Part shown: piece after piece, positions 1-14,300 of the stretch
How the letters are laid out: each line of letters begins with the position of its first letter
Position numbering within the stretch: the stretch's first letter is position 1
NCBI RefSeq assembly: GCF_032854445.1
Contig: NC_088303.1
Span: 2,301,501-2,365,500, forward strand
Direction: 5' to 3'
Length of the DNA: 64,000 bases
DNA from: Liolophura sinensis
Lineage: Eukaryota > Mollusca > Polyplacophora > Chitonida > Chitonidae
Position numbers and translations under genes: made by a program
Notes under the pieces: generated by a model
Databases searched by the model: none
What the model was told of the DNA's origin: nothing
What the model saw: only the letters and a program-made list of their open reading frames with translations

Positions 1-85
1 TTTGGTAATACACTGTCCAAGATCATTCAATTTGGACAATCTTCATACACACACAGAGGGGAAATAAAATTAATTTGTTTCACAT

Positions 86-437
86 ATTTCTGTAACAGAT
101 GGACTAAAACCTCCAGAGTGTTGTTTTCTGTAACAGATGGACTCAACCCTTCAGACCGTTGTTTTCTGTAACAGATGGACTAAAACCTTCAGAGTGTTGT
201 TTTCTGTAACAGATGGACTACAACCTTCAGAGTGTTGTTTTCTGTAACAGATGTTCATTAATCTAAACTCCTCAGAGCGTTGTTTTCTGTAGCAGATAAC
301 TAAACCTTCAGAGTGTTGTTTTCTGTAACAGATGGACTCAACCCTTCAGACCGTTGTTTTCTGTAACAGATGGACTAAACCCTTCAGAGTGTTGTTTTCT
401 GTAACATGCACTAAACCCTTCGGAGCATTGTTCATCA
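86..437. repeat. 38-bp tandem repeat, about 9 copies
   Basis: Copies start with ttttctgtaacagatggact and recur every 38 bp (for example at 124 and 162), with a few substitutions and some shortened copies near 250-300 and 400. No open frame of interest runs through it. Bases 1-85 before it show nothing recognisable. Confidence 0.9.
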
Positions 438-592
438 TTATATCATACGTGTACTGCAATAGTTCTTTTCTCCATATGTAACTAAATGGTGCAACAGAAG
501 CCTCACGTTCATTAATCCCGAAAAACCTAAATACATAATACTGGGCTCCAGGCAAATGCTGCAGTCAATTAAACATGTTATAATTGTCTGTT

Positions 593-890
593 ATGCTTGA
601 TGGAGGTAAACTCAAACAAGTCAGTAATGCTAAACTGCTTGGTATTTGTATTGATGAACATCTTTCCTGGAACACACATATCAAAAATGTGTGTAAAAAG
701 GTTTCTAAATTGTTAGGGACTCTACGAAGGATGAGAGCTCTTCTAACACTGTAGTGATACAGATATGTCTTATGTTTTTCCTCCATCTGATTTTTGTTGT
801 TCAGTATACAGAAACTGTTCAGTTAAAAATAGAGAAAAAGTAGTCAATTTACAGAAAAGAGTTGCTTGTTCAGTTCTACAAGAAAGCATA
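593..890 (+). mobile_element. Decayed non-LTR (LINE) retrotransposon, RT C-terminal fragment
   Basis: The + frame from 593 to about 753 reads LLGICIDEHLSW, then HIKNVCKKVSKLLGTLRR. This is the block that follows the reverse transcriptase palm and thumb in CR1/jockey-type LINEs (pattern LGv.ID..LsW..HI..v..K..k.lg.l.r). A stop ends that frame, and a second block around 848-885 reads LQKRVACSVLQ, matching the next conserved stretch (LQKRA.R.I). The copy is short, stop-ridden and interrupted downstream by a SINE. More of it may lie at 1250-1400, but similarity there is weak. Exact family cannot be named without a database. Confidence 0.7.
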
Positions 891-948
891 AACACACTGG
901 AAAAACTTCACTTTCAAGACTGAAATGGATGCATTTTAATAACAGGGT

Positions 949-1165
949 GGGGGCCTCCTTAATGACCCAAGAGCATCTCACCAACGCGGTCGCCGTGAGT
1001 CCAGCTCATGCTGGCTTCCTCTCTGGCCATACGTCGGAAGGCCTGCCAACAACCTGTTGATGGCTGTGGGCTCTGCCCGGCTTCCTCCCACCATAATGCT
1101 GCCCACCGTCGTATAAGTGAAATGTTCTTGAGTTGGTAAAACACCAATCAAATAAATCAATAAAA
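949..1165 (+). mobile_element. tRNA-derived SINE (family 1), A box deleted
   Basis: It shares gaccca(a/g)gagc, catgctggcttcctctc, cctcccaccataatgctg, the ttcttgag region and the caccaatcaaataaat tail with the full copy at 38815-39089. About 30 bp of the tRNA-like head between ggggcctc and taatgaccc is missing, including the pol III A box. It sits in or next to the decayed LINE. Confidence 0.85.
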
Positions 1166-1499
1166 GGGTAAACTACAAATTCAGCTATAAAACATTACAT
1201 AATCTCTGTCCAAATTATATTCAACAACTTTTCCCTTCAAACAAAAAGCTGCACAATATTGTCCTTCGTTCAACACAAAATGATATCTATCTCTCTAAAG
1301 ATAGGACAAATTACATGACAGAACGTTTTACACCTTCCTATCAAGTTTACAATCACGCTACTCAAAACTACAGTTATCTGCAGACAACGACTGAAATGTA
1401 CACGCATGCATGTATGCTTTCACTGTATCAACCATCCAGATTACATCTCACGTAATACTTTTTTTTTTACTTAGGTGTATTATCATAGCAAACTTTTTC

Positions 1500-1925
1500 A
1501 TGTGGCTAGGTCTATGTAACACTATTGCACACATGTCCATTGTTCAAACCAGAGGATGGGGAAGGGGCCATCTCCCACTCACTTGATTTGTTCTCTGTAC
1601 ATGTGTGTAGTGGGCTCCAGCCAACATGGGGGCAGGAAGGGGTCAGTAATGCCACTACCCTGCTTCTCCTGCTGGTTGGGACAGTTGCGGGGACAGCATT
1701 ATTGGTTGTGTTGTTGCTTTTTGTATGTATGAATGCATGTACCTGCACTTTTCACACTACATGATGTTTTATCTTGTTTTATATATATATTTATGTATTT
1801 TTGAATTAGACTCTGAAGTACTTTTCCTATATATTTTTTCTCTGTAAAAGCCTTGGGGAAGAACAGTTTCATTGTAAATTGACCGCGCTACCTTCAATTA
1901 ACAAAGATACTAAAATTATTATTAT
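1500..1925 (+). other. Open frame with a strong hydrophobic stretch and retroelement-like 3' tail
   Basis: The frame at 1525-1764 contains SNATTLLLLLVGTVAGTALL followed by VVLLLFVCMNAC, which looks like one membrane-spanning segment just before the stop. The sequence after it (cttggggaagaacagtttcattgtaaattgac, ending in an aattattattatt run) resembles the 3' end of a retroelement or an mRNA. It could be a terminal exon, a retrocopy or chance. I do not recognise the protein. Confidence 0.25.
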
Positions 1926-2163
1926 TTTAAATGTTAACAATAGGACTTTCCATATATACACATATGTATGTACATATACTGAATATGCCAGTGAGAAATG
2001 CTTGGCAGCAAAAGAAGCAGGTGTGTCTAATCAAGATGCTATTTCATGCTGTAATCATATCTGGGTCTTTGAACGGAATTTATCACATGGATCCAATTTA
2101 AATAAATCAAACAAATAAACTGGATAAAGTTGCTTTAATAAATCAAAAAGAGGTTAATTACAC

Positions 2164-2310
2164 CTTCTGACATGCTGTTCTGAAGCTAAGGTTATCAGTG
2201 TTGTGTATGGCCACACTATAAACATCTGTGCCCCAGTAAACAGAAGTATACCTGAGTTGACTAAGGTCATTGTATAAAGGGCGGAAACCTCCTACCAGTA
2301 CAATCACATT
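2164..2310 (-). CDS. VWA-like gene, exon with the last two core strands
   Basis: A good acceptor (TTTCTTTCAG) precedes 49 open codons ending at AAG|GTGTAA. It reads NVIVLVGGFRPLYNDLSQLR and then GTDVYSVAIHNTDNLSFRTAC. The hydrophobic strand, the helix and the G-x-D-V-Y-S-V-x-I strand match the second half of VWA domains. It is the best single exon of the model. Phase is 0 at both ends. Confidence 0.5.
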
Positions 2311-5300
2311 CTGAAAGAAACATCTGTTAGAATGATATTTGAGGCGCCAATAAACTCCCTTAACACAAGATTAAAGTGGTATGTGTGACAAACAATGTAA
2401 GCCTAGTAGACCAACTTCAAGACAAAGTGGCAATTTAACAGTCAGGCCACACTATGGGGGAGCTGAAATTTCCACCCTGACATTTCCAACATTCATACAC
2501 AAACCTTATTCACAAATTTGGAATTTCAGTTTAGGACAGAGAAGTATAATTCCTCTGGCTTATCTAGACTGGTTATCACTCTTGTCTACATATGGGAGAA
2601 ACTTCTTTTCCAATAAAAGCCTGTTGTCTGAAGACTTAAAGTGGGCTGATGGGTTGCCATGGAAATGATGTAAACAGATCAGCCCTAAAAGTGTACACAT
2701 ATCAGGCCATGCTCAACCCCTGACCTGCAAAACATTTGTTTACAATGCTTCTAAAACAACATATGTGACCCACTGAAAGGCTAACAGATTATTTCTACAT
2801 CAGGGTCATTATGCAGCTTTTAGCTAATAGAAATTGTTTAACATATATTCATGCAGTATGTCAGTCTTGGACAGTTTACAGCTTAAGTGAGGTCGTCTAC
2901 GCTGACACACCAAAACCTAAGGCAGATTATGTACCCCCAGTCATGTTGCTAATTGGTCTCTTTCATCAATGGCCACCATATAAAATGGTACATAAGAGGG
3001 CAACTGAGTAAACCAGCCACTTGTCAGCTTTTTATGTACCAATCCAATGTATGGTTCAGGCTGACGCATAGCAAATCAATAACCACATGTGCAAGACAAA
3101 AATGTCAAACTGACCTGATGTGAACAAGTTAAATGCTTAAATCTTATTGTAAAGCCATGCCACAAAAATGCCCTTAATTTCAATTTGGTATTTACAAATA
3201 CAAGCACTAGGAATTCTACCAAAAAATGAACCAGTTTGCCACAAGAAGAAAAACCCTTGGAGTGGGACGATAGGATACGCAGGAGCACAGAATTATGAAT
3301 TTTGTACAACACGGCTGTCACAGCTGCCTTCCTAGAAGACGCTCAGTTTTGTGTACCTATGTGCAATTGTGTACTTGGAAATGATAAAACATGTGAGTTT
3401 TACATCTCAGTTAATGTAAAGAATACACTGTTTGCAATTACACAAGTGACTGATTTGAACCTGTTGTACTATACTTTAACAAAGCAGCATGATTTTGGTA
3501 CTCTCTTTATACACAGCTTTAAATGCACCTTCCTGTGCTGATAATTTTATTCTCTGCGTTAAAATGGATCAAACAAAATGTAAAAGTTTTCTGGATACTT
3601 GTTCTCCACTGTGGCATCTGCCCTTACTGTAAGATACTAACCCAGTTCTATGGAGTTCAGTCTGACCTGAATTGACCTTGACAGGATACCAGGTTTTAAC
3701 CACTTACATTACACAAACACCCACAACCCCCGCATGTGCAAGTCAGCACTATGTTACATAAGTGGGCTAAGGCACTCTCAGCCTCTCTCTGATAGCCTGA
3801 TCATGTAGAGGTAGTATACATGTATGTAGAAATACAGAATACGGGAACAGGAATAACTATACACATGACCTGATCAAACAAACAACACAATTACGATGCA
3901 CTTTTCAATTTAGAAGTGTCAGAATTTGAAAACTCTATTTACATGAATGAATGTATAATTAATTGCCTACAATCATGAGTTCACATGTATTCATCAGGTC
4001 ATGAGGTTTCACACTTGTATGACTTAATGACTAAACAATGAATGTTCCACCACTACTGTGTGTATGAGGTCACTGAGTGGGCGTAAGTGGGTGGGGTTTA
4101 GTCATTAGGTCAGCATTCTGGTCGGTCACGATAGCCTAACCCTGAAGATTACCCATAGTCCAGTGACAATACTCCCCCAACACACCGACTTCCCTTTCAA
4201 CTACCCCGACAAGCTATGACCTTAGCAGTTCAGCAATAAAGAATTTAGGACAGTCAGCACAAAGATGAGTTATTATATCCAGACAGTCACATTTGTATGT
4301 GTGATGCAGACATATATGTAAACAGAGAGTACATTTGCCTTCCAGATATCTTTTGAAGGTGACACGTTCCACTACCCATTTCAGTTATGCACAGGTAAAT
4401 GTATGTATAATTTGCCAGCATACATCATAGTTACCTAACGATACAAGTAAACCTAAACAGCCTGTGCAACTACAAAAGGATGAGGCGGTGATTCATTGTA
4501 TACAACACCAAGACACATTTCCTGTATGAAGCCACTAATAAGCACATTTCGTACATGTCAATAATCCAAATTAAACAACATGCCTACATCCAGAAGTAAA
4601 TAATTCTAAATAGGGTAATAGGTATACTCTGTTGTCTTTTTTGTTCATTTATACAATCAGTACATGAAGCTGTGGAATAAAAAAAGCAAAATATTACTTC
4701 TAAGATTCATACATGTGACTAAATGTAACGGCTGAACTACAGATCCAACAAAAATCAAGTTAAATTGTTTGATTACCAACAAAAAATGAGCTTTCAAGGC
4801 TGTTACTGAACTGTTCATCTACAGAAACAGGACTAACCAAAATGACTTCTTGATATGCAAGTACATGTACACAGTAATGACCAATGAAACTTAGCTGAAG
4901 TGTTGATGTATATGTATGCAACCATTGCCAATAAAACTGGACTATCAATCTAAACATGCTGCTAATAAAACTGGACTATCAATCTAAACATGCTGCTAAC
5001 AAAAATGGACTATCAATCTAAACATGCTGCTAACAAAACTGGACTATCAATCTAAACATGCTGCTAATAAAACTGGACTATCAATCTAAACATGCTGCTA
5101 ATAAAACTGGACTATCAATCTAAACATGCTGCTAACAAAAATGGACTATCAATCTAAACATGCTGCTAACAAAAATGGACTATCAATCTAAACATGCTGC
5201 TAACAAAAATGGACTATCAATCTAAACATGCTGCTAACAAAACTGGACTATCAATCTAAACATGCTGCTAATAAAACTGGACTATCAATCTAAACATGCT

Positions 5301-8300
5301 GCTAATAAAACTGGACTATCAATCTAAACATGCTGCTAACAAAACTGGACTATCAATCTAAACATGCTGCTAACAAAACTGGACTATCAATCTAAACATG
5401 CTGCTAACAAAAATGGACTATCAATCTAAACATGCTGCTAATAAAACTGGACTATCTGATCTATAAACAGTATTGACAGATCAAAGCAAACTGTTCATTT
5501 AATGAAATGTAACAAACAAAACTCCATTCTGGATGAAACTGAACTGCCTATCTACAGAGAGATGCCAATAAAACTGGACCAATGATCTACAAAAGACTGA
5601 CCTTTCAAAGCAAAATGTTCACCTAAAAACCATGTAACTAAGCAAACTGCACTGTCGATATAAAGAAACAAGAAAAGTGAATTGTCTAACACAGCTAATC
5701 AAAATAAAGCCCTCAGTTGACTTATGATGTGGGAGTATATGTATGTGGGTGCTTGATGGGCACAAAAGAAAACCAAGGAATATGTTCCAGCTGTTGTAAC
5801 ACTTCTGAATCGTAGTTGTCTGGGCAACACCCAGGATGAGTGTGATGATCAGTTAAGAGAGTTACGTCACAGACAGGGTCAATAATAGCAGTCGTGGCTG
5901 GATACATGCAGCAGGCTCAACGCATGATGCGCATCCATCTCATGTTAGCCGCCTTCATCCGATGTCACGATGTGGAGTCAATCGATGTGACTGTGGAGTC
6001 ATCCCATGTGACTGTGGAGTCAATCGGTATTTATTTCATGCAATTGTAGCATTGGACAGTTTGAGCCATCTGAATACAAGTTATGAAACAGGCTTGTCCT
6101 ATTTTCATTCTGCTAGTTGAATTTGACAAGTTGATATGACAAATCACACTCGGTGAAAAATATGGCTTTACATGAACAAAAGGGTGCCCAGAGTAAACCA
6201 CCAACCTTTGGCAAGTTACTGATGAACTCTCGCATGCTTCACACATATTGTACATGTATGTCACAATGGCCAAAGGAGTGTGATCTCCATCAAACTGTTG
6301 CAAAACCAATGGAAGCAGGGGAAAAAAGAAAATTCCCTGTTCGAGTAGGGGACTGAATCATTAAACTCATGCTTTGTATGACCTATATAGTGATTGACAG
6401 GTTGCACCTGAACAGTCAGCTACGGCCAGCAGTTCGCTTACGTTACTTCTATCACCATTGGTGGGGCGAAAATGACCGCACCTGAATTGTGAAATGAACC
6501 TCCTGTGCTTAACCACCCGAATAAAGCATCCTAAAACTAAAATTATTCAATGATTAATTTGCCCTTTAAAATGCACTTTTTTGGATGAAATCTTAAAGTG
6601 AACATAAAGACAGACACTAAAGCTGAATTAAATAATGAAGTAGCATTCTAGAAATGTTCTAAAATATTTTAAAAATTCTACACCACATATCAACAAAGTA
6701 AATAGCAAACAATCGTCAGTACATAGTTACTCGTTTGGTGACACCATTTTGCCATGTTATAGCTATCTAAAGTAATGTCACAAAACCCAGGAGCTCTCCT
6801 GTACCATCGATACTAAACAATGTGACAAAGAGAAAATATTGATACTCAACCAAAGAGTATCAGCTCTGTTCCGTACTCAAAGGGCCAACCTTTCTTTTAG
6901 TTTGGCGGTCGTTAAGCCGATGTTCGTCGAGACAAGTGTCGTGTTTTAGCGGCCCTGCTTGTCATCGTTCTGCATGGGTGTAAGCACTTGGCCTACCTGG
7001 ATGTACTGCCTTTGGGAAGATATTTTCGTAATAAATCATCTTTGCTCAGGAAAAATGATATTTTTCTTCAAGCAATGACTCTCCCGAAGCAGTTTTTTTA
7101 CTGCAGTATCCTGCCCAACATGCACACAGTGTGACACAGGCAGCCATTCTCAGTTCCCTGCTTCAAAATGCATCAGTTTAACACTTAAACAAACTGCAAA
7201 TTCCATTTTTTTGCATTGATACCTATCTATCCAATATAAGAAATCACACTGACAATTGAGAGCTAACAGGTCTGTTGACGTGACAGCCAATTATCACGTG
7301 ACACTTCCAGTGCTAGTGACTGGCCAAGTTTATGAGGGCTTCTACAGCATGGCTACTCAGAGGGAAATGTCCGTCAGCGCCACATCCCCACTGCTGAACT
7401 TCATCTTCTTGGCTTTCAAAGTGAATTTTTATAGAATTTTTTACATATTTTTCTGTGATAACTGTTTCCTGAACCATTTTTTCTATGTAAATATACTGGA
7501 AGACTTGATGTTCACTTTAAGAACATTACAAACTGAGGTAAATAGTTCATTTCAGGCAAATGAATCACTAGGTAAGTGAGTAGCCTGATAAAAAAGGTCA
7601 GCTGTTGTGTGTAAATATACCCCTGGGGATAATACATGTACAACTGCTTTAGCCAGCCAGTCACGCCCCCAGATGATGGGGGAGAGAGACCAGCAGCACA
7701 GCCAGCCTAGGGCTATGGGAATAATGTGCCATTTAACATGTAATATGACATTTGCTTGATGGCTGTTTTGTCAAATTGCCATCAATATGATTGCTAGGCT
7801 CAGCTGTACTGTACGTGTACTTGATAAAATTTCCATTTTTTCTTAAAATACATAATTTGACTGTAATTGTTTTAAATTAGAATAAAATTTCACTATTGTA
7901 TTAAATGGGCATTATTATGTAAGGGAAATACCTGTAAATAGACTAATAATAATTAGTCTAATCATAATAGTCTATAATCATAATAGACTAATCATAATTC
8001 TGGACAATAAGTACAGTCATAAATTACAAAATCACATCTGTACACATGAAACACATATAGTTTATTTTGCAGCCTGGTTGGACAAGGGCTTTCTATGTTA
8101 CACAACAGTGTACATGTACCGGTACTGTAAATCAGCAATTGACCAGCCCATCAGGAAGCAATGTTATGCACAGTCAACCTGCAGCTCATCACACATTTAT
8201 GGTTGGTTCATGCTATAGCCCGAGCCACAGTTAACTCCTCCATCCCATGACACCATCCTCCTTCCTGCCTATAGATCCAACTGCCATGGAAACATGCATA

Positions 8301-11300
8301 GACATACAATTGGTTCCATTATCACTGTTACAGTTAACGGTTATCATCAGTGAATACTCACAATCCTATCCAGTTTTATAGTATTTTTGTTTGTTTTGCT
8401 TTTTTTCTTTTTCACAACATTTGCAGTGAAGCAAAATGTGAGTAAAATTCATCTACCCATTACAGTCATCAGCTATGATGATCACCAACATGTTTTACCA
8501 GTGAAGAACAATTAAGAGGCAGCTACAAACATTATCATGACATGTTATTCCCACAAGGATATAAAGCTTTAGGGAGAATGGCCTCTTTAAGGGTAATAAA
8601 CAGTCCAATTGCCCATCAGGCCAAGTCAATCCTCTAACCACCAGTAGTAGAGATAACAGTATTATCATATACTGATACACACGCTCCAGTTATAAACCTG
8701 TTCGATCTCTCTGAGCAATACCTGTACATGAACATGTAGCTCCTACCACAGACATGTCAGAACACAGGCCCTGGATACAACATGCTCAACACACCTGGCT
8801 GGGATTTCCAACTCCCCTGATGGCCCTCATTCTGGCAACAGTTCCTAGCCACTCCTGTATGCCGTTAAGGCAACATTTCTTTCATTATTTCAGTACAAGT
8901 GCCTAAATTCACCAGTTATTTCAAAGTAATTATATATATTTTATCACATACAAACTGTATACATGTACAGCATAAAACACCAATCAAACAAATGTTAATA
9001 TATAAAAGTGCAACTCTGGAAGTCATTTGCTGGAGTCAAAATGTTCCATATTTTGAGCTCTTGAAAGTGATGACTTCAACAAAAAGTGCAGTAATCCAAT
9101 ATGAAGTAAAGGTGTCAAATGTATTTGGTTTTATTTACATCAAGGTAAAAAATGGAACTGGATAAAACATAACAAACAATAAGTTATGAATCTAAAATAA
9201 GGAATATTTGTATGATACAGTCATTTTCATAATTTTGTAACTTGATGTCATCCTACATGTATTTATTTTTGAGCTCTTAAAAACAAGTGAATGATGATCC
9301 ACCTGGGCCCAGCCTGGTTTCTTTCCACATTATTTGCTGTGTGTAAGTGAAATATGCGATGTAAACTCCAATCATATAAATAAATACTTAATTTTACTGG
9401 TCAGCACTCATTCACTGAGAAACTGTCAGGTAAATATACATGCATTATCTTGGTGTGCTTATCAGTTTTAGGTATAGGTACTGGCACAGGTATTTCAGCC
9501 CTCGTGTATGTGGAGTCTGAGGTAATCTAATGTGTTTGTGGGTTGTCTGTAAGCTGGCAAGAGGCATGTTTGTTCCTGCTTATCATTAGTTACATGTACA
9601 AGAACTAACGTCTGTGAAGAGGAAGGAGCACCTGACGGGAGTAAAGTGTCTGCTTTAGATGTTACTTCCCCTCACTTCTCCTTTACAACTGCCCAGAGCT
9701 CTGCATATGTAACACCTGATGCTACAAAGGTAATCATTTGCCAATTACAAGACCATTAATTTCTCATTTGAAATTATAATAACAGTCACCACATGCATAT
9801 ACATAGGAATGCATCAGCTCTGAAGTCCACTGGGTCAACGTGTCAGTACAAGCTTTCAGATTCTGTTGATCTAGCTCATTTACCTAGGAATTAGGACACT
9901 CCGATATCTAATTCTTTATCTAATAAATGTAACTTCTCATGGTGCTATCTTGTTGTATACATGTACACACATGTGCACTATTCAGGTGGGAATTATGGCA
10001 CTATAGGAAATTATTAAATACAGATACTGCAAAAAGAAGGCTAAGATCCTACACATATCATGTGCATTTAATACACATACATGATACAGACCTAATTCGT
10101 TTCTACAGCTGAGGTACATGTAGTCTTTACACCATGTGACAAGATACATGTACATTTCCAAATCAGACACTTAGCTATGCAATCAGGGGCCGGTTTCATG
10201 AAGCTCACTTAGCTAAGTTTACCCTTAACTACTATGACTACTATGTATGCTGTAGACATATGAAGTGCACTTAGCTTAGGACTACTTAACACTAAGTATA
10301 CTTCATGAAATGGGCCCCAGGTCAGTTTGTGAGATAAGGTGCAGCCTTCAGACCCGTTCTCATGTTGTGAGCATAATGTTATCAGTAAGGGCATCTCTAT
10401 GAGAGACTGTTTACTACATGTAATCCTGTTGTAAAGCTGAGGCTCAAGTGGGGTGATACCAAATTCAACCACACCTGGCCAGCGACTGGAGCTGTTACGG
10501 ACATGTACATGTACTGGTACCTTTACTTAAGGGTATTCCTGAGAAAACAAGCCTCAAGTTTGTCTCCAAATGTTAAGTTTTCATAAGATACTCTAATTTA
10601 AATCACCTGATTCCACTGGAAGCTTTGTTCACGCCACACCCCTGGGATTGGGTGGGTTCTCGTGAGGGAAATGGAAAAACTTCAAAGAAACCAAGAGGCC
10701 TTCTTATATCTCAATCAAAACAAAGAACGCAACCGGCACTTGAAGAATTTCCTCATTGACAGAAAGTATTATGTTACTGTCAAAACAAACATCCAAGCCA
10801 AAAAAAAAAAAAATACATAAATAAAAAATACCACAAAGTATTTCTTTAATCAGCTACATCATGCAAAATATGTTATTATTCTTTTAGGTGTCATTTTTTA
10901 TACACATAGATTATTCAATGGTTTCATTCAGAATTTTCCAACATAAAAGCAACAAATATTTAAATTACATATATTATCCACAGTATTAAAGTGGATTTAA
11001 TACAAGGGTACTATAAAGTAGGTTTTTGTAGGCTTCACTTTACCTGTTTGAAAACCCAATCCCTGTATAGCCATGTATGTAAAAATATAGGTCAGTGTGA
11101 AGAATGTACACAATGGAGTGATATCGAGCAAGTGGCATCTTTTCATGAAAATCTACAACAGATGTGATGTCAAGAACAGTTTGGTATCATAAGTTCTAAA
11201 AGTATTACTTCCTTTGGGGCATCTTCATCCCACCGTACACATGCACATTGTACCTGGGACAAGTTGGCCCAAATTGGGGTAAGAAAATGTGCTCTCACTT

Positions 11301-14300
11301 GATATTTTGCACATAAATAACCAATCCACGATACACAAAAAGCAGGTTTCATCGACATCATTACAAACAGGAAAACCTCCCAAATTTATAAATAGATTCT
11401 TGAAGAAGAAATTAATTTCATAATGCTAATCAATCAACAAGATAATGTGACATGGCTTTTCCAAATTTGACGTTTGTCCTCTTAAGGATACAACAGGAAG
11501 TTATTGATACAGTCAGAGCCTACAGTACAGAACAAAGCAAGTTATAGATACAGCCAGAGCCTACAGTACAGAACACAGCAAGTTATAGATACAACCAGAG
11601 CCTACAGTACAGAACACAGCAAGTTATAGATATGGCCAGAGCCTACAGTACAGAACACAGCAAGTTATAGATACAGCCAGAGCCTACTGTAGAGAACACA
11701 GCAAGTTATATTAATATTTAGGCTAAAGAGGCTATGCCGGAGACTTAAGCCCAAAAATCCATATCCACTTATGTAATCAAATTTTCTGTAAATACTGTGT
11801 AGCTCAAATCACTGCCCTTCAGTAAAGACTCCTATCTTCATGTATACTATTTCTAGGGTTAAAATGATTCAAAGTTTGAAAAAAGTATAATATGACCCGT
11901 TTTACAAATTTTAGGAACTTAAAAACTGATTTTGAACAATAACACATGCACAGATGAGGCCGATGTATTCTTAAGGCTACTTTAAAATGCACCGCAACAG
12001 CAAAAATTGAATTCCCCTACGCCCACGGTAAGCAGGGAATTCGAAATCAGGATTGGAGTGTACCATAAGTTTAGTTAATTTTAAACCACTGTGCACACTG
12101 AGTACATGTGACAAGCACAGAAACAGGTGACTCCGGTCACAACTTGATCAGGTTGTACTTGATCATTATCAGCAATCTGAAATCACAATCAAGTTTATCA
12201 AATATGCCCCTGCGCATCTAAGACTGTACATGTAAATAGATGAGGCCAAGGTGTTAATGACTATGCTCATATTATTATACAGTTTAGACCATCTATGACT
12301 AACAACAACCACAGGTGTAGGAAATAATCAGAACACCTATACAAAGGTCTCTTCATACCCTCGGCACCATTACTCTCCGCCAAGGCCATTAACAGGTACA
12401 GGTGTGGGGTCACATATTAAGTGTACTGAAATGATGCAGGTAACTGACACACAATGTACATGTAAATGTGAAAACAGAATACACGTTCATGTATATGATA
12501 ACAATCAATATGCCAGTCGTGATTTGATAAAATGTTGACACAAAACGAATTCAAAGCACAAAAATATTGATTAGAACACAGATAAAAAAGTCAGCTCTGA
12601 CAACTAGACTGAAATTGACAATTTGATATTGATTAATCTGAGCGCGGATGGTTAGTCACATTTTTCAGGGCACATCTAGCCAGCTGGCGCAGGTTGTCAC
12701 CGCCCATTCTACAGTCACACCAGACATAGGTATACCATAAATGTTGCTGTTACTGTACATTGTACAGAGGCGTTATTGATTCTAATTGTCAAATATATGA
12801 TAGTCAGCCACAATAACACAGGTGACAATTCAAGTTGTGTCAAAGTGGACTGCAAACAACTATGAAAAACACATACAGTCTATATTATTGCTTTATTTGA
12901 CTGCTGTTTGACAACAGACTCAAGAATTTTTACTCATATGATGGTGGATGGTTTTATCAGTTGAGGAAAGTGAAGTGCCTGGATAAACCATAAATAATCA
13001 AGCACAAATGATGCACTCCAATAATGGTGAATTTATATTTTACCTTCAACTGCTTAAAAGGTGACAGATCATTTTGCCAGTTAGTTAAAAGTTGTAACTC
13101 AACAGTCAAAGGCCAGTGCGAAAATCTGAATACTCTTTTCGCACCTCTTTGAATACTGCTCACAGTAGGTGAGAATGTCACTTTCTCACACAGTGATAAT
13201 CTATCCCCCCTTGTTTTAATCTCCAATCCAGATTACGAGGATTAGCGAAACCGAAGGGAAACAAAAGAGGATGATAGCCATCCTTGATAATACCTGTTTG
13301 ATGTGCTTGAGTAATTTCGACCATATTATAACTGGAAAAAGTAAACAATTTTAAGATTTTTTTTTCAGTATTCCCTTGATTACTTATGCAAAAATTAATT
13401 CCTGGGAACACATTTTTGAAGTAAATCTACGAACATCAGAATACTTTCAGGATAAGCCTCATCTTTCTTGTTTGTACGCCTAACAGCCAACAAATGAACA
13501 AATGCTTATTCCATTGGGCCAAAATTAAAATATTTTGTTTGATGTTACGTGACCCACCCTTCAAAAAGGCCCAAACCGAAATTTTATTTTCATGTTTTCA
13601 GAGGCCAAGTTTTTTTTACTTTATTTCATTTAATTACTTGTTTTTGGGGAGTTTTTTTCACCAATCGATTGAAATGTCACTCTATTTACCGGAGGTCGGG
13701 GCTCTTTTGAGATATATAATTTCCTCTCCCGCTGCTGAGCAAAGCCCTTCAACGAGTATATCACAATTGATACCCATACATCGACATACCTGTGAAGTGT
13801 TTTTGTGTCAAAATGTAGAATTCTCCGTGATTTTTTCCACCATGCAATACCTTAAAAACTCACGTAATCTCACAAAAATGATTTGCTGAATATTGTGTGG
13901 CTCTGGTTATAATTGGCGCGAAATGTTTGCAAACACTGACAAAACTTGGACACATGCCTATATCGGGTGGGAATAAAACATGGGCCGTACTTTGATGCTG
14001 CATTGCTCCATTATCCTTTGTTCAAACCCACTGAAACATTAGACATTCAAAAGGCATGATTTTGTTAATATACTGACCAATTTTCAAGGTCATACCTTGA
14101 GTAGTCTGTACACACGGCGCACAGGGAATTATCTTTTCAAGTAAAACAAGGTAGAACATCATTTTGAAATGTCCGGAACATGCGTTTTTGACTCTATTTT
14201 GTTTCTGGTGCCATGAACAGCAATCTTAAAGGATGAAATTGGTCTGTATATTTAGAACATAATGCCTTTTGAGTGTGTAAATTTTTAGAAGCTGACGTAA

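Noticed and set aside
4928-5456. Regular direct repeats that could look like a CRISPR array
   Set aside because: Units are contiguous with no unique spacers, and the window is a eukaryotic genome.
9600-9729. Plus-strand 44-codon open stretch with a donor at its end
   Set aside because: Ser/Thr-rich, no joining exon on the + strand, and it lies in an intron of the proposed minus-strand gene.
13494-13889. 131-codon + frame
   Set aside because: Low-complexity, Phe/Ile/Ser-rich, no motif, no splice or promoter context.
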